Assembly (NCBI GenBank): GCA_964428335.1
Contig: CAYRXW010000001.1
Location: 124,001 to 188,000 of the forward strand
DNA from: GW2011-AR15 sp964428335
GTDB lineage: Archaea > Nanobdellota > Nanobdellia > Woesearchaeales > GW2011-AR15
Length of the DNA: 64,000 bases
Direction of reading: 5' to 3'
Positions 15,899-24,315 of the stretch are shown here, one piece after another (the first letter of the stretch is position 1; each line of letters opens with the position of its first letter). The translations under genes were made by a program, and so were the position numbers. Below the pieces are notes generated by a model. The model had not been told where the DNA came from, ran no database searches, and worked only from the letters and a program-made list of their open reading frames with translations.

Positions 15899-16132
15899 AT
15901 GAGCAAAGTAAAAGTTTATTCAACAAAAACATGTCCATACTGCTATATGCTTAAGGACTACCTGAAAGCGAAAGATGTATCCTTTGATGACATCGATGTA
16001 GGGAGCGATTATAATGCAGCAATGGAGATGATAAGAATTTCAGGGCAGAGAGGAGTTCCTGTAGCAGATGTCAACGGCCAGGTAATTGTCGGCTTTGACC
16101 AGAAAAGGATTGAAAAAGCATTAGGGATTTAA
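15899..16132 (+). CDS. Glutaredoxin (CPYC, NrdH-like size)
   Basis: A 77-residue glutaredoxin: KVYSTKTCPYCYMLKDYLKA with the classical CPYC site, RGVPVADVNGQVIVGFD with the cis-Pro and the GFD turn. AAGGTGAAACTAAAAA precedes the ATG. The electron donor is not evident; the NADP/F420-type oxidoreductase downstream is in the same neighbourhood, but no thioredoxin reductase is seen. Likely co-transcribed with the preceding thioredoxin-like gene. Confidence 0.85.
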   Translation: MSKVKVYSTKTCPYCYMLKDYLKAKDVSFDDIDVGSDYNAAMEMIRISGQRGVPVADVNGQVIVGFDQKRIEKALGI

Positions 16133-16134
16133 CT

Positions 16135-16770
16135 TTATTTTTTTCTGTATATTATCCAAAACATCGGAACCAGAATCAGATAGAATCCATAATGCAATGC
16201 AAATGAAATAGCAATGCCGTTTTTTACATTCAAAATAATGTAGGGGAATATGAATGCAGATATTATTCCAAAAATAGTGAATATAAGTGAAAACAAAAGC
16301 CCGTCTCTTCTTATCAAGAATAAATGGATAAGGCCAAATAAGAAAATATAGATTAAACTCCTGATTATGAATCTTTCATTTTGAAGGATTGATACTAAAA
16401 GCATAACCATGACCTGCTGGAATATCACTTCAAAAAACTTAGTTATATAATACCTATAATTTAACCTTAGATACTGATTTTTTTCAAACCTGGAAAATAA
16501 TTCTTCAGGTTTTTTTTGCTTAGAAAAAACAGTTAATATTATTATTGAATAAAAAATCACACCAATGAATATGAAAACAGCATTCTTATTTATGTTCATT
16601 TCCCTGAAATAATCTATAAATGAAAAATAAACAGCCAGGCTACATGCCAGGAAATATGATGAGATTATAATCGGAGAGCTAAAATAATTTATCTTGAATT
16701 TTTCAATCCAGAAAGCAAAAAGAAAAATGCAGGAAAAAATAATCAGCCATAAAAAAATATCTGATAGCAT
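16135..16770 (-). CDS. Multi-pass membrane protein, weakly CPBP-protease-like
   Basis: About 211 residues with six or more hydrophobic helices. FFEVIFQQ, then FGLIHLF (an FxxxH motif) and FALHYGFYL (a second His-containing helix) fall in the order seen in CPBP intramembrane proteases, but the usual EExxxR is EVIFQQ, so activity is doubtful. I start at ATG 16770; a TTG three codons upstream is also in frame. It ends two bases from the convergent glutaredoxin gene. Confidence 0.5.
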   Translation of the reverse strand: MLSDIFLWLIIFSCIFLFAFWIEKFKINYFSSPIIISSYFLACSLAVYFSFIDYFREMNINKNAVFIFIGVIFYSIIILTVFSKQKKPEELFSRFEKNQYLRLNYRYYITKFFEVIFQQVMVMLLVSILQNERFIIRSLIYIFLFGLIHLFLIRRDGLLFSLIFTIFGIISAFIFPYIILNVKNGIAISFALHYGFYLILVPMFWIIYRKK

Positions 16771-16808
16771 AGATATCAAAGATTTTTAGGATTAATATAC
16801 TTTATTTA

Positions 16809-16917
16809 TTTATGAAATATACAACCTCTTTGGGCAATTGGGCATAAATATAATACAATAACTTTTAGGTATATTTCATAAACAAAAATCCCCAGCCCAT
16901 TGGCGATTGGGATTTTT
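16809..16917. repeat. Two inverted repeats in the divergent region 16771-16995
   Basis: TTTATGAAATATAC (16809-16822) is repeated exactly in inverted orientation at 16869-16882. Immediately after the second arm lies a second hairpin, AAAAATCCC (16884-16892) with GGGATTTTT (16909-16917). The region separates two divergent genes, so terminator function is unlikely for either; a regulatory site or a small structured RNA is possible. The plus-strand TATA for 16996 is TTTTTTATAATTT at about 16951-16963. Confidence 0.5.
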
Positions 16918-16995
16918 CACTTCATTTCACAAAAAATTCCCTTAAACATCACTTTTTTATAATTTGAAAATTCATAATGAAATGGTGATAAGTTA

Positions 16996-17637
16996 ATGAG
17001 AATAGGAATCTTAGGTTCAGGAGTTGTCGGCCAGGCATTAGCAAAAGGCTTTCTTAGCTATGGTTATGAAGTCATGATAGGCACAGGGAATGAAGGAAAA
17101 CTAAAAGAATGGAATGAAAAAAACCACAAGAAAGCATTCCTTGGGAATTTTGAAAAAGCTGCAGAGTATGGCGAGATAATTGTGCTTGCAGTAAAGGGAT
17201 TATATGCTAATGACGTGCTGAAACAGGCAGGAAGGAAAAACCTTGGCGGAAAGACAATAATAGATGCAACAAACCCAATTGAGGATGCCCCGCCTGAAAA
17301 CGGCGTATTGAAGTTTTTCACAAAGATGAACAGCTCTCTTATGGAAGAATTGCAGTCAGAATTCCCAGAAGCAAACTTTGTAAAATCATTCAGCTGCATC
17401 GGGCATGCATTCATGGTCAATCCGAGTTTCAAGGAAAAACCAACAATGTTTATCTGCGGTAATGATGAAAAATCCAAATCAGAGGTCATAAAGATACTTG
17501 ATAAGTTTGGTTTCATTGCTGAGGATATGGGAAAAGCAGAAAGTGCAAGAGCAATAGAGCCATTATGCATGTTATGGTGCATTCCAGGATTTTTAAAAAA
17601 CGAATGGCAGCATGCATTCAGGCTAGTGAAAAATTAA
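16996..17637 (+). CDS. NADP oxidoreductase, F420-dependent-type (FNO-like)
   Basis: A 213-residue protein with an N-terminal Rossmann motif RIGILGSGVVGQALAKGF and the IIVLAVKG ... DATNP pattern of the NADPH:F420 oxidoreductase/ProC-like family, without the large C-terminal helical domain of dehydrogenases. It probably transfers hydride between NADP(H) and a flavin-like or other partner; F420 use cannot be shown here. The start has GGTGATAAGTTA upstream. An HTH gene follows 27 bases later. Confidence 0.75.
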   Translation: MRIGILGSGVVGQALAKGFLSYGYEVMIGTGNEGKLKEWNEKNHKKAFLGNFEKAAEYGEIIVLAVKGLYANDVLKQAGRKNLGGKTIIDATNPIEDAPPENGVLKFFTKMNSSLMEELQSEFPEANFVKSFSCIGHAFMVNPSFKEKPTMFICGNDEKSKSEVIKILDKFGFIAEDMGKAESARAIEPLCMLWCIPGFLKNEWQHAFRLVKN

Positions 17638-17664
17638 TAAACTTCAGCTCTTTTTCTTAATTTT

Positions 17665-18009
17665 ATGATAACATTTGCATGCCAGGATATTGAGTTCTCA
17701 GACCTTTTAAGGTGCAGCTTTGAACTTAACAAGACAGAATATAATGTGATGATGTTCCTTCTTAAGACTGAAAAAGCGCATACTGCTGCAAATATCGGGA
17801 AAATGATGAAGCTTGACAGGACAACAGTTCAGAAAGCCATAAAATGCTTAACTGAAAAAGAGCTTGTGATAAGGCTACAGGATAACCTGAAAAAAGGAGG
17901 ATATACTTTCTTTTATAAGATCAAGGATAAGGACAGCATAAAATCAAGGATGGCAAAGCTTGTGAATGACTGGCATGATGCAGTGATTAAAGAGATAAAT
18001 CATTGGTAA
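17665..18009 (+). CDS. Winged-helix regulator (TrmB/MarR-like)
   Basis: A 114-residue protein with a winged helix at about residues 20-85 (ELNKTEYNVMMFLLKTEKAH, then IGKMMKLDRTTVQKAIKCL) and a short C-terminal helix likely used for dimerisation. It resembles archaeal MarR/TrmB-type HTH proteins without a ligand domain. It follows the FNO-like gene by 27 bases and probably regulates it or itself. Its stop abuts the convergent methyltransferase gene. Confidence 0.75.
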   Translation: MITFACQDIEFSDLLRCSFELNKTEYNVMMFLLKTEKAHTAANIGKMMKLDRTTVQKAIKCLTEKELVIRLQDNLKKGGYTFFYKIKDKDSIKSRMAKLVNDWHDAVIKEINHW

Positions 18010-18540
18010 TTACTTTTTTAGGTCAATTATGAACTTCTTCTGGTTCCTTGGAAGCACCATAGGTATGTCTTCAGTTTTTACTTTTCCATATCCTGAAAAC
18101 AGCCTAAGCCATTCCTTTTCTTTTTTAAAATTAAAAGGGATTGGAACATCTCTTGAGGTTATCTTGTTGCTTAAGTCAAGGATTTTCAGCAAAAGCAGTT
18201 CAAGCCCATTATTATATAGGTCCTCAAAAACAATTATCCTTTTTCTTGTGACTCTTACTGCTTCTCTAAGTAAGTTTTCAGGGTTTTTATCATGATGAAG
18301 CACATACAATAAAAGGGAAGTATCAAATGATTTTTTTTTGAAGGGCAGCTTATTCCCGTCATATAATACCAGCGGAAGACTTGTTTTATTATTATCAGCT
18401 ATATCTACGCAACTGACATTGCACTCTTTTGAGATAAGTTCTGAAATAAGGCAGTTGCCTGCTCCAATATCAAGAATTTTCCCTTGCAGGTAAGGCTTGA
18501 GGAGACCATAATTCCTCCTGGCTCTCAGACGGCTTGACAA
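18010..18540 (-). CDS. Class I SAM-dependent methyltransferase
   Basis: A 176-residue methyltransferase with motif I ILDIGAGNCLISELI (about 20-34), an acidic residue after the second strand (CVDIA), KLPFKKKSFDTSLLLYVLHH (motif II region) and the post-motif region REAVRVTRKRIIVFED. It is of the Methyltransf_11 type; the substrate is unknown. The best start is TTG 18540, with a stop codon in frame two codons upstream and no ATG before motif I, so an atypical start is required. It follows the CARF-HTH gene by 24 bases. Confidence 0.75.
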   Translation of the reverse strand: MSSRLRARRNYGLLKPYLQGKILDIGAGNCLISELISKECNVSCVDIADNNKTSLPLVLYDGNKLPFKKKSFDTSLLLYVLHHDKNPENLLREAVRVTRKRIIVFEDLYNNGLELLLLKILDLSNKITSRDVPIPFNFKKEKEWLRLFSGYGKVKTEDIPMVLPRNQKKFIIDLKK

Positions 18541-18564
18541 GGTGAATCACTTCTTGCTTGAAAG

Positions 18565-19221
18565 TCAAACAACCTCGTGTTTGACATACCCTCTCACAAT
18601 AAGCCTTCCAAGAGTAGTAAGCTCAATAACAACCCTTCCCTTGTCTTCCTTTGTCTCAATAAGTCCCATCTCTTTTAGGCCTTCTGATTTCAGGTTGCCG
18701 TTAACATGGTAAGATATCAAAGGCAGGCTCATCTTTGTTTTTCTGCTCAATTCTTCCATCATCATGATAAGCTTATTCTCATTAAGCGTCTTTAGTATCT
18801 CCATCTTCTTATCAGAAATCACCTTATAATAATTGAATCTCATCACAGGAAGCATCATTGCCATATCCCCTGAAGTTGCAAAAGCCTTTAAGCCGTTCAC
18901 AAAAGCAGCGCTTGTCGCAGCGCATCTTGTGACCCTGTCCCCAGTTGCAACATTTACCAGAATCTCAGTATCTTTTTCAGTATTTTTTATGTCTGCAATA
19001 GCCATGAAAACATTCTCCCATACCTGAATTTCTGTCTCTGCCTTGATATATGTGATAAAGCAGGGGATCTTGAATTTCTCAAGGTCTTTTTTTACCTTAT
19101 CTGCATCTTTCCTGTAGCTTTCCGGACAGATCAGGATGACTTTTTCGCATGGGTATTCCTTTAATCCTACATACAAAGAATCCATATGATCGCCCATAGG
19201 AGCTATGACAATGTTTTTCAT
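18565..19221 (-). CDS. CARF-like domain with winged helix (HFX_2341/Csa3-like)
   Basis: About 218 residues. The N-terminal half is a Rossmann-like domain typical of CARF regulators (NIVIAPMGDHMDSLYVGLKE ... ILVNVATGDRVTRCAATSAA), and the C-terminal half is a winged helix (about 140-218). CARF domains bind cyclic oligoadenylates or related nucleotides in CRISPR regulators, but no CRISPR array or cas effector is in this window. Haloarchaeal homologues of this type also occur outside CRISPR loci. ATG 19221 is chosen because AAGGTGATAGAT precedes it; the GTG at 19230 lies within that ribosome binding site. Confidence 0.7.
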   Translation of the reverse strand: MKNIVIAPMGDHMDSLYVGLKEYPCEKVILICPESYRKDADKVKKDLEKFKIPCFITYIKAETEIQVWENVFMAIADIKNTEKDTEILVNVATGDRVTRCAATSAAFVNGLKAFATSGDMAMMLPVMRFNYYKVISDKKMEILKTLNENKLIMMMEELSRKTKMSLPLISYHVNGNLKSEGLKEMGLIETKEDKGRVVIELTTLGRLIVRGYVKHEVV

Positions 19222-19345
19222 ATCTATCACCTTATCTTGATATACTTAAATAATCTCCTTGATAGTTAAACTATGTTTTTAAAGGTTGCGAAATAGCAGA
19301 ATATTTATTAACATTTATGAGAAATAAAAGTCAGAAAAAATGAAA

Positions 19346-19630
19346 TCATTTCTTTTTCTTTGAAAGAGCATCCAGCTTTTTTTCAACCCTTTCTAAATCC
19401 TTTTTTGTAACAAAATTTGAGCTTAGCTTTTTCATTTCCTCGCCGATTTTTTTCTCAAGCTTTTTTGAACTTTCTTTTCCCTGGCTTATCAATTTATTTA
19501 CCATTTTTCTTCCTTCTTTTGTGTTATGGTCCACATCAAGCTCCTTTACAAGTTTCCTTGCCTCTTCTTTTGTCAAATCAGCAACACCCAGCCCAAACTG
19601 GAAAACCTTTTTAAAAAATTTATCTGGCAT
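19346..19630 (-). CDS. Phasin-like small helical protein
   Basis: A 94-residue Lys/Glu-rich coiled-coil protein of the phasin-like family found near UbiB kinases: FQFGLGVADLTKEEARKLVK at the N-terminus, a central helix and a C-terminal coiled coil (KDLERVEKKLDALSKKK). AAAGGTGAGAAGAC precedes ATG 19630. It lies downstream of the ABC1/UbiB kinase gene on the same strand, 48 bases away. Families of this type are often annotated as polyhydroxyalkanoate granule proteins; a role with the kinase is more likely here, by inference. Confidence 0.6.
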   Translation of the reverse strand: MPDKFFKKVFQFGLGVADLTKEEARKLVKELDVDHNTKEGRKMVNKLISQGKESSKKLEKKIGEEMKKLSSNFVTKKDLERVEKKLDALSKKKK

Positions 19631-19678
19631 GTCTTCTCACCTTTTCATTATCCCAACTGTTTATTAATATTGGAATAC

Positions 19679-21316
19679 TCATTTTAAATACTTTCTTTCC
19701 TTTATAAAAATTCCCATCAGAAAAACAGAAAGTACTAGGCATATACCAAAACCAAATACTGCAAAAGGATAGCCAAATAAGGTATATTCCACATTAAGAT
19801 GTGCAATTACAGCAGAACCTAAAAAAATCATCCCTATAAGTAAAGACAATGATTTTTTATCGCTGTTTAACCCAATGGTCTTTTCAATCTCCCTGATCTC
19901 TTCACTTTGGATTTTTACAGAAATCTCTCCTTTTTCGATTTTCTCCAGCAGATTTTGCGCATTATCAGGGAGGCTATACAAAAAGTCTCCAAAAAGCATA
20001 GCGTCTTTTTTAACCTGCGATTCTACATTTTCGGCTGAAAACTTTTTCATTATCAATTTATTTAGAACAGGCTTTAATTCCTTTACAACATCAAAATCAG
20101 GGTCGTATTCATAGCCTGTCCCTTCTGTTGTAAGAAGCCCTTTTGCTACAAGCACGATTTCACTTGAAACTTCAATATTATTTTTTGTTGCGCATTTTAT
20201 AAGCTCAAAAAGCATCGCGGTAAACCTCATCTCCCTAAAAGTCGAGCCATACCAGCTGTTGATTACAAACTCAGCATCTTTCTTAAAATTATCAATGTCT
20301 GAAGAGTTGCTTACATGCGATATCCTGAGAAAATATTTTATCACGCTTTTGATATCCTTATTGACCAATGATATTATTGCTTTTAGCAAATTCTCCTGGA
20401 ACTCAGGGTTAATATAGCCGACTATCCCGAAATCAATAAAATATATTTTTTTATCCTTGCTTGCTATGACATTTGCAGGATGAGGATCTCCATGCAAGAA
20501 TCCCAAATCAAATATCTGATATAATATTGCAGTAAACCCCATCTTTGCAATTTTTTTAAAATCAATCCCAAGTTCCCTTACTTTCTCTTTATTGTTTAAG
20601 TTATATCCTTCAATGAACTCTGTAACAAGAATCTTTGAAGTAGTATATTCAGGATAAACTTCTGGTATACCCACATCTTTCCAGTCCTTGAAATATTCAT
20701 GGAACTTCTTTAGGTTCCTTTGCTCAAACTTAAAATCAAGCTCTCTTTCTGTATATTCCTTGAACTCCTCAATTATCTTTACTGGTCTTAATGCCTTATA
20801 TTCTTCATGTTTCTCAAATTCCCTAGCAATGAATTCCAGTATATCTACATCCGCCTCAATTATCTTTCTTATCCCTGGCTTTTGGATTTTAACTGCTACT
20901 TTTTTCCCATTCAAAGTAGCTAAATGAACCTGAGAGATTGAGGCTGTTGAGAACGGCTTTTTCTGGAAATTTTTCAGGTTCTTAGAAGCAGCCCCGAATT
21001 CAAGCGAAATAATTTGGTCTATCTTATCATAAGGGACTGAAGAGACATTATCCTGCAGTTTCCTGAACTCTTCGCAATATTCATGAGGTACTAGATCACC
21101 CCTGATAGACAAGAGCTGGCCAAGCTTCACAAATGTCGGGCCAAGCTTCTCAAATAGCTTCCTCACCCTTTCTGGGGAAACCATTCCTATTTTGGTTTCA
21201 TTTTTCCCAAGAATCTTTTGAACAATGAAATGAAACTCTTCTTCTCCTAATATCTTAATTATCTCTTCAAGCCTCTTAATATCCCTAATCTCATTTTTTA
21301 TTTTTGTAAGAAGCAT
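19679..21316 (-). CDS. ABC1/AarF/UbiB family atypical kinase
   Basis: A 545-residue protein with the UbiB hallmarks: the KxGQ motif in PTFVKLGQLLSIRGDLVP (about 53-72), an Ala-rich nucleotide loop replaced by FSTASISQVHLA, VAVKIQKPG, the catalytic HGDPHPANV loop and the metal-binding DFG in FIDFGIVGYI. Two hydrophobic helices end the protein (about 490-535), anchoring it in the membrane. Homologues support isoprenoid-quinone or lipid metabolism through an ATPase activity. No ubiquinone genes are here, so its lipid partner is unknown. Confidence 0.88.
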   Translation of the reverse strand: MLLTKIKNEIRDIKRLEEIIKILGEEEFHFIVQKILGKNETKIGMVSPERVRKLFEKLGPTFVKLGQLLSIRGDLVPHEYCEEFRKLQDNVSSVPYDKIDQIISLEFGAASKNLKNFQKKPFSTASISQVHLATLNGKKVAVKIQKPGIRKIIEADVDILEFIAREFEKHEEYKALRPVKIIEEFKEYTERELDFKFEQRNLKKFHEYFKDWKDVGIPEVYPEYTTSKILVTEFIEGYNLNNKEKVRELGIDFKKIAKMGFTAILYQIFDLGFLHGDPHPANVIASKDKKIYFIDFGIVGYINPEFQENLLKAIISLVNKDIKSVIKYFLRISHVSNSSDIDNFKKDAEFVINSWYGSTFREMRFTAMLFELIKCATKNNIEVSSEIVLVAKGLLTTEGTGYEYDPDFDVVKELKPVLNKLIMKKFSAENVESQVKKDAMLFGDFLYSLPDNAQNLLEKIEKGEISVKIQSEEIREIEKTIGLNSDKKSLSLLIGMIFLGSAVIAHLNVEYTLFGYPFAVFGFGICLVLSVFLMGIFIKERKYLK

Positions 21317-21487
21317 GCAGTTAGCTTAAATTTTCAACTTTAAAAAAGTTTCTAGGTTCTAAAAAAATCAAATTAGAAGCAGCAGTAACTTACAGAAAAA
21401 AACGAGTAAAAGCAAAAATCAGTGCAGAATTTTGTGTTTAAACTTTTCTCAAAAAGTTTTTAAACCCTGCTTTTTTTGATTTTAACA

Positions 21488-23227
21488 ATGGAAAAAGACC
21501 AAAGTCTCGATTCTTTCACTGGAAATTCAAAGGAAAAAGCAAAGCCTATTGCAATTGAGCTAGCAAAAAAGCAACGGGAAATATCGATTGCGGAATTTTT
21601 TGAGAAAAACCGTCATTTACTTGGTTTTGATAACAAAAGAAAAGCGCTTCTTACAACTGTCAAGGAAGCAGTTGACAATTCACTTGATGCATGCGAGGAA
21701 GCAAAGATACTTCCTGAAATCGTTGTTGAAATCATTGATATGGGAAACAACAGGTACAGGGTATGTGTTGAAGACAATGGTCCCGGCATAGTTAAAGAAC
21801 AGATTCCTAACATCTTTGCAAAGCTTCTATATGGAAGCAAGTTCCATAGGTTAAAACAATCAAGGGGACAGCAGGGAATAGGGATTTCTGCATCTGTTAT
21901 GTACGGGCAGTTGACAACAGGAAGAGCTGCAAAGATTGTTTCAAAAATCGGAGCTAATTATCCTGCACATGAAATTGAATTAAAGTTAGACACTGCAAAA
22001 AACAAACCTCTAATTGTTAGCGATAACGAAGTTGAGTGGCATAGGGAACATGGAACAAGAGTTGAAATTGATTTGGAAGGAGATTACCTGAAAGGATCTC
22101 AGTCAGTCGATGAATATCTTATGCAGACAGCAATCATAAATCCTCATGTCACAATTACATACCAGCCTCCTAACGGGGCACAGATGATGTTTGTAAGGAT
22201 TACTGAAGAGATGCCCAAAGAGCCAAAGGAAATCAAGCCACATCCATATGGTGTTGAACTAGGAATGCTTATGAAGATGCTTGAAAATTCTGAACATAAA
22301 ACATTGCAGGGCTTTTTTACTAATGAATTTTCAAGAGTTAGTGCCAGTGTTGCTAAAGAGATATGTGAGCATGCATTCTTGCTTCCAAACCTTGACCCAA
22401 AAAAAGTCACAAGAGAGAATGCTGAAAAAATAATGGAAGCAATAAAAAATACAAAGATAATGAGCCCGCCTACAGATACAATCTCACCGATTGGAAAAGA
22501 TCTTCTGGAAAGGGGACTGAAAAAAGAGATAAATGCTGAATTCTATGCAAGCATATCAAGACAGCCTGAAGTTTACAGGGGAAACCCATTTATAGTTGAA
22601 GCAGCAGTAGCTTATGGAGGAAACCTTCCTGAAGATAAGCCTATAGATATACTAAGGTTTGCAAACAGGGTTCCATTATTATACCAGCAGGGAGCATGTG
22701 CTGTAACAAAAGCTATTAGTTCTACAAACTGGAGAAGTTATGGATTAAAACAGTCAAGCGGTAGCATACCTATTGGTGGCTGCATTATTCAGGTTCATAT
22801 TGCATCAGTCTGGGTGCCTTTCACAAGTGAAGCAAAAGAAGCCATAGCTCACTATCCTGAAATCATCAAGGAAATAAAGCTTGCTTTGCAGGATGTCGGA
22901 AGAGAACTTGGGAAATACCTAGGAAAGAAAAAAAGATTAAGCCATGAATTAAAGAAAGTAGATTATATTTCTAAATATTTAGGACATGTAAGCAGTGCCT
23001 TAAAAGAGATATTGACATTGGATGATAATGAGAAAGCAAGGCTTGAAGAGCACTTAAAGAAAATACTTGAGCAGAGCAGGTCAATTGATAAGGAAGAAAT
23101 AGATGAATTAAAGAAAGACTATGGGCCAAAGCTTAAGAGGGATAATACTGATATAGAAGATGAGTTTGACGAGCCGGATGAAGAGAGTTCTGAAGACAGT
23201 GATGAAAGCGAAGGAGGCGATGAATGA
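21488..23227 (+). CDS. top6B: Type IIB topoisomerase VI subunit B
   Basis: About 579 residues. The GHKL ATPase domain contains EAVDNSLDACEEA (N box), VEDNGPGI (G1) and SRGQQGIGISAS (G3), followed by the H2TH and transducer domains with the switch lysine expected in YQQGACAVTKAI. The C-terminal 40 residues are an acidic tail. With subunit A it relaxes and decatenates DNA by ATP-dependent double-strand passage. ATG 21488 is about 25 bases after a TTTTTAAACC TATA-like element, so the transcript is probably leaderless. Subunit A overlaps by four bases (ATGA). Confidence 0.95.
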   Translation: MEKDQSLDSFTGNSKEKAKPIAIELAKKQREISIAEFFEKNRHLLGFDNKRKALLTTVKEAVDNSLDACEEAKILPEIVVEIIDMGNNRYRVCVEDNGPGIVKEQIPNIFAKLLYGSKFHRLKQSRGQQGIGISASVMYGQLTTGRAAKIVSKIGANYPAHEIELKLDTAKNKPLIVSDNEVEWHREHGTRVEIDLEGDYLKGSQSVDEYLMQTAIINPHVTITYQPPNGAQMMFVRITEEMPKEPKEIKPHPYGVELGMLMKMLENSEHKTLQGFFTNEFSRVSASVAKEICEHAFLLPNLDPKKVTRENAEKIMEAIKNTKIMSPPTDTISPIGKDLLERGLKKEINAEFYASISRQPEVYRGNPFIVEAAVAYGGNLPEDKPIDILRFANRVPLLYQQGACAVTKAISSTNWRSYGLKQSSGSIPIGGCIIQVHIASVWVPFTSEAKEAIAHYPEIIKEIKLALQDVGRELGKYLGKKKRLSHELKKVDYISKYLGHVSSALKEILTLDDNEKARLEEHLKKILEQSRSIDKEEIDELKKDYGPKLKRDNTDIEDEFDEPDEESSEDSDESEGGDE

Positions 23228-24315
23228 TGGCAGAAGAGCAAGTCCCTGAAAAGATCAAGAGGATTTCAAATAACATCTATACGGACATAATAAAGGAAGC
23301 AAAGCCTGAAATCTCGATGCCCCTGCGTTCTTTACAAAACGTAACTTACAGCGACAAGGTAGGATATTTTGAGCTGGATAATAAATTCAAATCAAGAACA
23401 CTTACAGCTTCAACAGTGAAGACATTTGCACAGACACTAAAGATGATGGCGCTCTCAAAGACATTAGTCGAGACTGATGATATTGCAACAAAGAGAGAGA
23501 CATATTATGTATCCAAAAACTGGGGAGAAGCAAGGTTTCATGAGCAGGTGGAATCAGATACAGTAATGGATGATATTGAAGCAATGTTTATGGTAAATAG
23601 GGAACAGATGGGGTTTGTTCCTGAAGAAAAAGGTGGGGATATTGCAGGAAGGCTTGTTGTTATAGACAAAGACCCTGATACAGGAAAGGAACTAAAGATT
23701 GATTGCACAAAATTCGGTTCTGGCGCATATTCGATTCCTATCTCAGTTGAACATTTAAAATTTGAGACAACTGCAAAATTCATCCTGGCAATTGAGACAG
23801 CAGGTATGTTCCAAAGACTTGTAAAACATGCATACTGGAAGAGTGCAAACTGCATCCTAGTCTCTATGGGAGGAGTCCCAACAAGATCAGTAAGAAGGTT
23901 TGTCAGAAGGCTTGCAGATGACAAGAACCTGCCGGTATATGTATTTACAGACGGCGATCCATACGGATTCCTGAATATTTACAGAACATTTAAGGTAGGG
24001 TCAGGAAACGCTGCCCATATCAACAAGTATTTCTGCGTTCCTCAGGCTAAATTCTTCGGAATAACTACACAGGATATAATTGATTACAAGCTGCCGACAC
24101 ACCCATTAAAAGAGATTGACATAAAAAGGATAAAGGACGGGATAAAGAACGATCCGTTTGTCAAGCATTATAAGCAGTGGGAGAAGTCTTTGATTGAAAT
24201 GGTAAAATTAAAAGTAAGGGCAGAACAGCAGGCGCTTGCACAGCACGGGTTAAATTTTGTCATATCAAATTACCTGCCTGATAAATTGAAAAATCCTAAA
24301 AGCTGGCTGCCTTAG
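23224..24315 (+). CDS. top6A: Type IIB topoisomerase VI subunit A (Spo11-like)
   Basis: A 363-residue subunit with the CAP-like DNA-cleaving domain carrying the catalytic tyrosine in RETYYVSKNW (Tyr94/95) and a TOPRIM domain with the metal-binding VYVFTDGDPYGFL. The length is typical of archaeal Top6A. The start overlaps the top6B stop by four bases, so both subunits are translated together. The 3' end overlaps the convergent unknown gene by four bases. Confidence 0.95.
   Translation: MMAEEQVPEKIKRISNNIYTDIIKEAKPEISMPLRSLQNVTYSDKVGYFELDNKFKSRTLTASTVKTFAQTLKMMALSKTLVETDDIATKRETYYVSKNWGEARFHEQVESDTVMDDIEAMFMVNREQMGFVPEEKGGDIAGRLVVIDKDPDTGKELKIDCTKFGSGAYSIPISVEHLKFETTAKFILAIETAGMFQRLVKHAYWKSANCILVSMGGVPTRSVRRFVRRLADDKNLPVYVFTDGDPYGFLNIYRTFKVGSGNAAHINKYFCVPQAKFFGITTQDIIDYKLPTHPLKEIDIKRIKDGIKNDPFVKHYKQWEKSLIEMVKLKVRAEQQALAQHGLNFVISNYLPDKLKNPKSWLP

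Noticed and set aside
18565..19221. CRISPR locus suspected from the CARF protein and Cas4-like nuclease
   Set aside because: No repeat-spacer array and no cas1, cas2, cas3 or effector genes are visible anywhere in the window.
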